Source: Pigoraptor vietnamica (Eukaryota; Opisthokonta; Filasterea). Taken from it: a stretch of DNA of 64,000 nucleotides. The position numbers were made by a program, and so were the translations under genes. The notes under the pieces were generated by a model. That model worked only from the letters and a program-made list of their open reading frames with translations, was not told where the DNA came from and made no database searches. This document shows, piece by piece, positions 53,301 through 64,000 of the stretch; position 1 is the first letter of the stretch; every line of letters starts with the position of its first letter. The stretch lies in NCBI GenBank assembly GCA_943704525.1, contig CALSCQ010002614.1, positions 1-64,000 on the forward strand, in the 5' to 3' direction.

Positions 53301-55440
53301 CGTTCACTTTCCATGCATCGCAATGCGAGTACCTTCATTGCACATCAGCGCGGACAGACAAGCCCCACAACTCACAATTGCATCGCCCGTTCACCATCTC
53401 TTCGCAGAGGCGCTCGTGGAGAAGCTTGGGCTCGTGAAGGGCGACTACAAGGTCGTCGACATATCGAACAAGGGCGCCGTCGCCGGCGGACTGACCGAGG
53501 CCAAAATCACGTGCGTGACGGAGGAGAAGGTGCGTATCTCATGGATGGCGTGGCGTGTCCTTTTGGAGCCTTGCTATGATTCTCTTCACACATGTTGTCG
53601 CTGTTGTGTTCTCCTGGATAGGGCGGTTTTCATAAAGCGGCTTCGAGTGACACATGGCGAATTGAACTGACGCTAATCTTCTCACGTGCGTGCAGGACTT
53701 CTACCTTTACTACTTCCTCAAGCGCTTCCCGGGACGCACGCTCGTGTTTGTGAACAGCATCGACGCCATACGCCGACTCACCGGTGTCTTCGGTCGCCTC
53801 GACGTCCCTGTTCTCCCCCTCCACGCCTCCATGCAGCAGCGACAGCGACTCAAGAACCTCGACAGGTACAAAAAAGAATCGACAGAGCAGCACACGCACG
53901 TGCACATGATCGTGCTGCATCTTCGCGCACTTTTGGTCCATGCTCTCCGTTTAGACGTCTTCATCTCACGTCGCTGTCGTTGTGCGTTTACGTGTGACTC
54001 CGTGAACTTTGCGAGCGAGCGCTCATTCGATCGAGTGGCTGATTTTCTTGCCTCGCAGGTTCCGCGACAACGACCGCGCGGTGATCTTTGCGACCGATGT
54101 TGCCGCGCGAGGCCTCGACATCCCCGACATCCAGCACGTGATCCACTACCAAATTCCTCGCTCGGCCGACGTGAGTGTCCCTGCGTGCCCGTTTCGCTTT
54201 GGGGCCGCCTTTCTGTGTAACAATGTGTTCGCGTTACCCTCGTGTAGAAGTGGAGGCGTCTTGCGTGATACGTGCATTCATCTCACCCTCTCTACTGTGG
54301 AGGCGATGGGCACACGTCTACGATTCGCTGATCCGATAACACTACCTCACAGGTGTACGTGCACCGCAGCGGACGCACCGCGCGCGGAGCCCACGCGGAG
54401 GGCATTAGCATTGCGATTGTTGGGCCGGAAGACGCGCAGAACCACAGGAAGATATGCCGCGCCCTCGGAAAGGGTGCGTTGATCCTATGTGCCGGTACAC
54501 GTGTGTGTGTGTGTGTGTGCATGTGCATGTGTGTGAGAGTGAGTGAGTGAGTGTGTGTGTGTGTGTGCAGTTGAGTGGTGATGTCTACGTGCGTCGGTCA
54601 GATGTCTTTACAGCCTGTCACGCACACGCGCGTACTTACCGGCCCTTGCGCCCCCAGGCGATGGGTTGCCCACGTTCCCCGTGGAACTGTCGTATCTACC
54701 TGCAATCCGCAAGCGCGTGACACTCGCACGCAAGATTGACGCCGAGGACCACTCTGTGAAGAAGGCGCAGCGCAAAGACGACTGGTTCACGCGACAGGCC
54801 GCCGAGATGGACGTCATTCTCGACGAGGACTTGTGGGTGTCCCACTGTTGCTGCGTCAATGGGGCCAGATGTTCGCGTAACTCAAGAGTGGCGTTCGCCT
54901 TGCACCTCCTCTTGAGTTTACCTTGCGAGCTACTGACTGTGCATCCCTACCCCATTCCTCTCACGTGCAGCGTTGGGGTCGGTGGCTCCGACAGCGATGA
55001 TGACAAGGACGCGCAAAGCCGCAAGAGCGCACAGAAGGTTGCGCAAATGACGCAAGAGCTCAAGGCGCTGCTGTCGGAAAGCGCCGTTCTTCCTGCCGGC
55101 ATCTCGCCGCGGTACATTACGAGCGCGCCTGTGCCCAACCTGCCCTCGATCCTCCATAAGTCGCTGCGTGGGTTTCGCACTGTTTGCGCAGTGGAAGAAG
55201 CGGTTTACGAGAGCTGTTTGAACCCGGGCGCTGTGTGGCTGTGTTGCGGAGTTGGTGCCACTCGTGTGTGGCATTCGCTGCCTTCAAAGTGCCCTCGAGG
55301 TCGTTGTGCACATTGTGACCATTAGAAGGCTCGACTGACACCTTCTCTACACAGGCGGCGACATGTCGTTCGGAGAGGGAAGCGCGGTCGATGCGATGAA
55401 GACGCTGAAGAGCGCAAAGCGAAACTGGAAGCGGCGATAG
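50319..55440 (+). CDS. DDX24: DDX24/Mak5 DEAD-box RNA helicase
   Basis: DDX24 (yeast Mak5) is a nucleolar helicase for 60S ribosome assembly. The N-terminal third is Lys/Glu-rich, with [20 protein letters not shown] and [12 protein letters not shown], then a long acidic/basic stretch. The helicase core has [26 protein letters not shown] (Q motif), AAET|GSGKT with an intron inside motif I, and [25 protein letters not shown] (motif II) and FSATL (motif III) follow. The second core domain has [38 protein letters not shown] and VHRSGRTAR (motif VI). The tail includes [25 protein letters not shown] and [10 protein letters not shown], as in DDX24, and ends [11 protein letters not shown]. About fourteen exons in 5.1 kb. 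Confidence 0.93.
54508..54569. repeat. (TG)n and GAGT simple repeats in DDX24 intron
   Basis: TGTGTGTG, then GAGTGAGTGAGTGAG, then TGTGTGTGTGTG on the sense strand, in an intron after the motif VI exon. Confidence 0.85.
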
Positions 55441-55647
55441 TGTGGAGCGGTCGCCCGTTTCCAATACACCCACAGTTCCCCCATGTCCACTCTGTGGCAC
55501 AATCGCACACCGCACTTGTGCGCGCAGGCGAACACCCGTCGTTTGCCCTCTCGAGCCAACCGCACTCCTTTGTCCCTGCACACAAACGCATACACACACA
55601 CATACAAGGAGCACGCAACACGCCCAATAGACGCTGTTTATCGAACA

Positions 55648-56742
55648 TTACGCAGTCGCGTGCTCGCTCACAAGCGCCGGCATGGGCACGCCGTACTTGC
55701 TCGACATGCGCTCAAAGTCGCTCCAGATGACGTCGTCCAGCGGCACCCCAAACTTCTTACGACGCACGGCCTCGTGGATCTCGGGATCGCCCGGCATCAT
55801 CACGCGGCCGGTGGGGTTGCTCGCCGCCGGCTGCAGCGCGCGAATCTCGTCCGACAACTGCTGAAGAGACGCCGCAAACTCGGTCGCAGCGACGCACCCG
55901 TCCGAGCGCATAACAATATACGTCTGCCCGAGACGCCTCCTCGCCGACGTGCTCGAGCCCGGGCCGTACATGGGGATCCCGTGTGGTCCAAATGGCATGC
56001 CGCTCAACACGGTGCTGAGGATCTCGACCATCGCCGCGAGGCCAAATCCCTTGTAAGTCCCGATGGGCAGCAGGTGGGTCGCCTCAATCGGGTCTGTCGT
56101 CATCTCGCCGTGCTCGTCGGACGCGACGTTTGGGACGAGCGGCTCGAGCGTGCGCTTGCAGTGCATGACGCGATTCCACGGGATGATCGTCGTTGCCATA
56201 TCGAGGCAGACGGGATCTTCTTCCACGCGCGGCGCCGCAAAGCACACGGGGTTTGTGCCAAAGTACGCGTCCCTGCCGCCGTGCGAGAGGATCTTCGGTC
56301 CGGTGTTCGTGAATCCGAACGCGATGTAGCCCTTTTTCGCCGCGCGCACCGTGTACTGCCACATGGCGCCGGGGTGGTTCGAATTGATGACCGTCGCGAC
56401 CGCCATGCCGTACTTCTCCGCCGCCTCCATCGCCACGTCCACAGCGCGCACGCCAGCCGCTTGACCGAACCCAGAGTCCGCATCGACCGTCAAAAAGCAC
56501 GGAAACTTCGCCGTGTGCGTGATGTTTGGACACCGCGTCGTGCCGCCGTCCTCGACCGTGATCATGTAGTGGTTCAGAAGGCGCACGCCGTGCGAGTCCG
56601 TCCCACGCGCGGACGTCTCCACGAGGGACTCTGTGACGGCATCTGCGCTGAAGTCGTCGACGCCCGCGGCCTTCAACACGCCGTGAACGAAGCGCTTGAG
56701 GTCCTCGTACGCGACGACCGGCACTTGCTTGTCGATGGCCAT
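55648..56742 (-). CDS. Ldh_2-family malate/L-lactate (or ureidoglycolate-type) dehydrogenase
   Basis: A single uninterrupted frame of 364 residues covers the whole family length. The Ldh_2 fold (YlbC, ComC, AllD, archaeal malate dehydrogenases) is NAD(P)-dependent and unrelated to classic LDH/MDH. Visible motifs are ETSARGTDSHGVRLLNHYM with the family's DSHGV, DADSGFGQAAG, NSNHPGAMWQYTVRAAKKGY, TNTGPKILSHGG, FGTNPVCFAAP, LDMATTIIPWNRV, and GTYKGFGLAAMVEILSTVLSG. The C-terminus is VPMPALVSEHATA. No targeting signal is seen, so it is probably cytosolic. The substrate cannot be fixed from sequence. It is the only recognised enzyme gene here without introns, while neighbours have up to fourteen. 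Confidence 0.92.
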   Translation of the reverse strand: MAIDKQVPVVAYEDLKRFVHGVLKAAGVDDFSADAVTESLVETSARGTDSHGVRLLNHYMITVEDGGTTRCPNITHTAKFPCFLTVDADSGFGQAAGVRAVDVAMEAAEKYGMAVATVINSNHPGAMWQYTVRAAKKGYIAFGFTNTGPKILSHGGRDAYFGTNPVCFAAPRVEEDPVCLDMATTIIPWNRVMHCKRTLEPLVPNVASDEHGEMTTDPIEATHLLPIGTYKGFGLAAMVEILSTVLSGMPFGPHGIPMYGPGSSTSARRRLGQTYIVMRSDGCVAATEFAASLQQLSDEIRALQPAASNPTGRVMMPGDPEIHEAVRRKKFGVPLDDVIWSDFERMSSKYGVPMPALVSEHATA

Positions 56743-57411
56743 GGCTGCGACCCTAAAGTGGACTTAAAACGCACAACACAAGTTACGCAAAGTGCAGCAC
56801 CGCACACGCGCTATTGAGAGTGAAGCTTCCAATGTGTGTGCTCACTGTCATGCAGTGTGTGTGTGGCGTGTTGCGTGCGACGAGAGGGAAGGTCTGGAGT
56901 TTTGTGGCTTTGGGTGTCCGCGGACAGTTGGACAAGTCTGGACAGATCTACCCGCATCCGGGGCAGTCCAACTGGGAGGCGCGTGTTGCAACACGGCCAG
57001 CCGTGTGCTATGTTGTTGACGCCGCCGTGAACACGTGGAAGAATTGAGCGCGCTCCTCTCTCTCGCAGGGGAGGAAGCGGAGCTTCGAACACTGCATCAG
57101 CCGCTCGCGCGCGCCCTCCCTACCCGTGCGCTGCCCGTGCGCTGCCTCGCTGCCCCGCGCGACCGTGCAGTGCGATGGGTACGTGGCAAGACTGTTTGCT
57201 TACGTACAAACGTTAGGTCGTGTCCGGCTAACCGAGATTGAACTGATGGCTAACCGGAAGCATCTGTAGACGTGGTCTGTGGAGGATGGGTTTGTCGTCG
57301 GTTGATTTGCGTCCGCCGACCGCTGTTACCGTCTGCTAGTGAAATTGATGCTTGTGTCTGTACTAGTGTAGAATAGGCATCTGCGCCTGGCGAATCGGGA
57401 GTGCGCGTTGA
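56743..57411. other. Divergent region, Ldh_2 / ATPase fusion gene
   Basis: Roughly 670 bp between divergent ATGs. Open frames rich in Cys/Val/Arg occur but have no family resemblance. Donor- and acceptor-like words (GTACGTGG at 57180) leave room for a 5' UTR intron of the downstream gene. Nothing firm was identified. Confidence 0.5.
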
Positions 57412-60392
57412 ATGAACTTGGCTGGGATCTACATGTCGGCTGGTTTTACTGACTTCACACACCGTCCCTCAGACCCGACCGACGCGTACGGCGCCGGCGC
57501 GGCAACCGAAGATGCCCGCAGGCACCCGGCCGTTAAGGCGCTCCGCGGCATCATCGCCACGCAGGGGCGCCTCCAGGGGGGCTCGCTTGGCAATCTGCTC
57601 GTGCAGTACGGGTACCACAGCGGCATGCGCCAGTTTCTCCAGGACAACCACGACCTCTTTGAGCACCGCCTTGACAATTACGTCTACGCTCGCGACAGCA
57701 GCAGCAAGCCCGCGTACCGTCCGTTCGGCTCGGCGTCGCAGGGCGGGTTGACGATTCTGTCGTACGGCGCGTCGCACGCTCCGCCCGCCCCGCAGGTCCC
57801 GGCAAACGTGGTGTCGCACGGCACTGGCATCGCATCGCAGCACCCGCCGCCCGTGCGCACGTACGCAAATCCCCCGCCGCGCACCCACGCCGAGCCCGAG
57901 GAAACGGACAACGACCGCCGGGCGATTTACGGCGTGTGCCTCGCGCTGTCGGAGGGGCCGATGCGGATGGAGAAGCTCGGCCAGCACATCCCACCGATTG
58001 CGATCGAGTGCGTGCGCCGGTCGCGCGAGGGCAAGCTCCTTCTCTTCCTCCGCAACCGCCCGAAATTTTTTGAGATATCGCCGTCGCCGCCACCGCACAA
58101 CGAGACGTGCGCGCTGACGCCCGCGGGCCGCGCGTTCCTCGACGCCATGCGAGGCCAGACGCTCGTCCGCGACATCGATCACCAGGTCCACGGCCGCTTT
58201 CTCGGTCTCGCTCAAGGCGCCGCATCCCCTTCCGTACCTGTCGCCCAGCCGCCCACACATCCCGTGCCGTCTGCGTCTGCGCCTGCGCCGCAGACTGTTG
58301 TCTCGCACGCACAGCCGCTTGTCGAACGCTATCCCACGTACCCAGCACAGGTGATGTTGGATGCGCCGCAGCCGCAGCCGCACGTGGGCGGAGGTGTGTT
58401 GCCCGCGGCACAGGCTGCTGCTGCTGCTCTCGCGGCGGCAGCGACTCCGCCTCCGCCTCCGCCCCCTGCGGCGCCCGGCTTTTCGGAGGAGGAGCTGAAG
58501 GCGATGGTCCAGAAGGAACTTGAGCACATAATTGGCGAAAGCAAGCAAAAGGAGGAAAAACTGACGGCGCAAGTGCGCGAGCTCGAGGAGAAGCTGCGCG
58601 CTGCTGAAGAGAAGGAGGCTAGCCGGCCGAAGTCCGACTCTGCGGAGGCGTTTGTGAGGGCGCTCATGGCCGCAGTGGCCGCAGCGCCGCCCGCGGCTGC
58701 CCTGTCGTCCGCGCCTCTGGTGTCGTCATCGTCGACCGTGACCTCGGGTGCGCGTGGTGATGGATCGCAGGCTACAAGAGAGCTGCGTGCGACTGCGGCC
58801 GCTTTCGAGCCCGTGCAGTCATCGGGACAGATCGACTCGCGCCGCGGGTCACTCTCGAGCGAGCTGCGGGCGACGGCGGCCGCGTTTGAACCTGCGGAAT
58901 CGGTGCCGACCGATTCGCGGCGGAGTTCGCCATCCGCTTCAGGCTCTCAGCTGAGGGCTTCTGCGGCTCCGTTTTTTCACGCGGACGAAGAGAAGCGGCC
59001 GCCGTCTCTCTCTGCTGTGAATCGCCTTGCGGCGGATGGAACCGCGTCGCTGTCGAGCGCACCCTCTGCGCATTCCACGAAAACAAGAGGGGACGATGTC
59101 ACCCCATTGCCGTACAGGACGCGCGGCGGCCACGACGTCGTGCTCGGGGAGGATTATCGCCTCGGAACCTTTGACGCCGGCACGTGCACGTTTGCGCTTT
59201 CGCCCGACGGAGAGTCTCGTCGCGATCACGCGAAAGAGGGCGTGGACGGTGCGGGCGGCTGGGATGCGATGGACAAGTGGGACGGCGTGGATAAGCTCCT
59301 CCCCGCCGACGTGCGGGATGCGATCGAGGCGCGCGGCCGGCAACTGAGAGCCGGCGTCTGCGAGATTCGCATCGATGCGGGCGAGCCTGTGAGTGCGGTC
59401 TATGGAGACGCGCTTGGCACGCAGCACACGTTCGATTCGCTGCGCGTGGACGTGTCGGGCGTCGTCGCGGCTGCTGAGGCGGACGGGGGCGTGTGGATTG
59501 ACGGGCGCCGCTGCCTGATGCTGCGAGGTTCCCTCTTGCGCCTGTCGGTCGCGCGTGACGGCGGCACGGGCTCTCCCGCCGCCCTCACCCTTCGTATGAG
59601 CCGTTGCGGCGTCGCGCTGAGTGGCGTGTTGCGAGACATTTTCGCGACGGCTGCGCCGCGCCCTCGCGTCTCGAAAGCTTCTTCCGTGCTTGTCGTTGGC
59701 CCTCCCGCCTCTGGCAAGACGACCCTGCTGCGGGACGCCGTGCGACTGCTTGCAGACGAGTGTGGCCTCGCGCGCCATGTCGTCGTCGTGGACGCTGAAA
59801 GAGAGCTCGGCGGCGTGGACAGTGTGCGCAGGGCGCTCGGGTGCGGGCGTCGCATTGGCGTTGGAGTGCCGCTTGCGGACGGCATTGTCGATGCCACGCG
59901 TAACCAGGGTGCCCGCGTGGTAGTCGCGGACGACGTCTGCACGGACAGCGATGCGCGCGCGCTGTCGCTTGCCGTGCAGCGCGGCGTGGGGGTCGTCGCG
60001 GCGGCCCAAGCGGCGTCTGTCGCCTCCGTGGCCAGGAGTGCCGCCATTTCAGATCTGCTTGGCGGCGTGCATTGGGTGCGTTCTTCTGTGCGTCTTGGAG
60101 TGCGTTGACCTCCCATGTCAGAGCACTCTTGTCACACACTTTACTTTCGTCGCAGGAGCCGCTGAACAAATCATGCATACGCGCCCCCGTGCGCAAGGGC
60201 TTTCCGCTGTTCGATGCGGTGGTGGAAGTGATTGACTTTACGCGTGTGAAGATACACTGGGGTGTGGCCGACAGCGTCGATGCTGTACTTGGCAGCCCCG
60301 TCAAGGCCGTCGTTGAGACGCGCTGGAAAGACGCTGTCGATGGCGTGTGGATGTGCCGGTTCGAGCGCGCCGACTGCTCTGACTCGGAGTGA
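57412..60392 (+). CDS. Ycf45/SpoIIIAA-type AAA ATPase fused to winged-helix-like modules
   Basis: Exons 57412-60075 and 60156-60392 join in phase to 966 residues. N-terminal modules at about 38-95 (ALRGIIATQGRLQGGSLGNL, GYHSGMRQFLQDNHDLFEHR) and 168-240 (ALSEGPMRMEKLGQHIPPIA, LLFLRNRPKFFEI) look like LOTUS/OST-HTH winged helices. Then come a Pro/Ala/Gln linker, a coiled coil (about 363-405), three ELRATAAAFEP-type repeats, and the ATPase. The last has LLPADVRDAIEARGRQLRAG, LTLRMSRCGVALSGVLRDIF, Walker A GPPASGKTTLLRD (from about 763), VVVDAERELGG, Walker B-like RVVVADDVC, and AAISDLLGGVH. The second exon continues RAPVRKGFPLFDAVVEV. These match the order in Ycf45/SpoIIIAA proteins. The RNA- or DNA-related role is inferred; no plastid transit peptide is evident. 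Confidence 0.8.
58777..58985 (+). repeat. Three-copy internal protein repeat (ELRATAAAFEP type)
   Basis: Three tandem units of about 28 residues begin ELRATAAAFEPVQS, ELRATAAAFEPAES and QLRASAAPFFHADE. Each is followed by a Ser/Arg stretch (SRRGS, SRRSS). They lie between the coiled coil and the ATPase domain. Confidence 0.85.
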
Positions 60393-60919
60393 CACGGCGA
60401 CTGGGGTTGAGCGCGATCGCGTTCGAGGTTGCTGTGCTTCGAATCACAGTGTTTTGTGATTACACGGCAATCTCGAACGCGAGCGCGCGCTCGTCGCAGT
60501 CGCCGTGTCACTCCGTGGGGCATTCGCTGCGAACGACAACGGTTTTGCATATTCGGAGAGGAGTTATAACTCTTATTCAATGGACGAGTAGTATCAATGA
60601 ACCGTAATCTCGCGGTTGGCCGAGAATCGCGCGAACTGCCGCGCACATGGAGTGCTTTGCTTGCGAGTTATGTCGGCCGTTCAGTGTAGAGGGTCGCCGT
60701 CGTCATCATAGCGTCATCATGACATCAGTACAACGTAATTTGAAATAGAGTACGCAAAATTCGCACCAATTCGAGCCCATCTTCAAATTAATTTGTCGAG
60801 TCGGAATCCGGCCAATCCAAACGCGCCTTTCCAAAACTGGCGCCGAACCCTCAGCACGTGTTGGCCGACTGGCCCGCACGAGTCACACCAAACCGAAAAA
60901 ACCCGTCAATCCGTCACGT

Positions 60920-60969
<50 letters not shown>

Positions 60970-61139
60970 AGGAAGAGAGGAAGACGTTGACTTGTTGAGT
61001 TTGCACTGGACGTAGTGTGTGGGAATTTGGACTAGAGTGACTTCGCCATCGGTGGCCGGCGTGACGAGGCAGGCATTCGTCTTCGGTTCGAGTCGTGTGT
61101 TATCTGCAGCCGCCCGCAAGTCCCTGCGTTGGGACGGAA
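60393..61139. other. Spacer between ATPase fusion gene and DHX15
   Basis: About 750 bp between two + strand genes. The first 200 bp hold near-palindromic words (CGATCGCGTTCGAGG and, inverted, CTCGAACGCGAGCG). From 60700 to 60830 the sequence is clearly less GC-rich (TAATTTGAAATAGAG, AATTAATTTG). An (AG)n run lies at 60923-60963, about 180 bp before the DHX15 start. No gene was recognised. Confidence 0.55.
60923..60963. repeat. (GA)n microsatellite upstream of DHX15
   Basis: About 41 bases of perfect GAGAGA followed by GGGAGGGAGG. It is in the likely promoter or 5' UTR of the DHX15 gene. Confidence 0.95.

Positions 61140-64000
<2,861 letters not shown>

Noticed and set aside
55483-56817. Open frame of 444 codons antisense to the Ldh_2 gene
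   Set aside because: The minus-strand frame is a full-length enzyme; this frame is Arg/Val/His-rich shadow.
56811-57092. Small open frames between Ldh_2 and the ATPase fusion gene
   Set aside because: Short, Cys/Val-rich, overlapping on both strands and without family resemblance.
61090-61110. tRNA B-box-like GGTTCGAGTC before DHX15
   Set aside because: No cloverleaf can be drawn around it, and it lies in the 5' leader of a protein gene.

Overview
The window is nuclear DNA of a GC-rich, gene-dense, intron-rich eukaryote that is not an animal or a land plant, most likely a unicellular protist. It uses the standard stop codons. Introns are GT-AG, mostly about 60-150 nt, often with GTGCGT, GTACGT or GTGAG donors and YGCAG acceptors. 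About 26 genes lie on alternating strands, roughly 2.4 kb per gene. Many 3' gaps are only 60-250 bp and several 5' gaps look like shared divergent promoters. I found no transposon, retro-element, virus-like element, CRISPR array or rRNA. The only tRNA-like signal is a degraded 3' half inside an intron. The lineage is not settled. A WOPR transcription factor points towards fungi and their relatives, the MENTAL-START protein is best known from animals, and a Ycf45/SpoIIIAA-type ATPase is best known from bacteria and plastids.

Layout. 0-13 kb: TBC Rab-GAP (5' end missing), AMSH-type deubiquitinase, F-box/WD40 protein, casein kinase 1, an orphan acidic protein, a STARD3-like MENTAL-START protein and a WOPR transcription factor. 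13-29 kb: Siw14-type phosphatase, MMS19, GPALPP1-like protein, GRWD1, an ELM2-SANT-GATA protein, an ARMC10-like membrane-anchored ARM protein and an Abraxas-like MPN protein. 29-46 kb: PRC1/Ase1/MAP65, AFG2B (SPATA5L1), a NIPSNAP protein, a two-domain nucleotide-sugar/glycosyltransferase-like type II membrane protein, ZC3HC1/NIPA and SCFD2. 46-64 kb: an SRSF10-like SR protein, an orphan probable mitochondrial protein, DDX24/Mak5, an intronless Ldh_2 dehydrogenase, a large Ycf45-type ATPase fused to N-terminal winged-helix-like modules, and DHX15/Prp43 running off the end.

Most genes are housekeeping: ribosome biogenesis (GRWD1, DDX24, AFG2B, Prp43), RNA splicing (SRSF10-like, Prp43), ubiquitin and endosomal sorting (AMSH, Abraxas-like, F-box, TBC), membrane contact and trafficking (STARD3-like, SCFD2), cytokinesis (PRC1) and Fe-S assembly (MMS19). 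The least expected items are the Ycf45-type ATPase fusion at 57.4-60.4 kb, the WOPR gene, the Rossmann plus glycosyltransferase fusion at 37-39.7 kb, the ELM2-SANT-GATA-C2H2-GATA protein, and the intronless dehydrogenase in an intron-rich neighbourhood.
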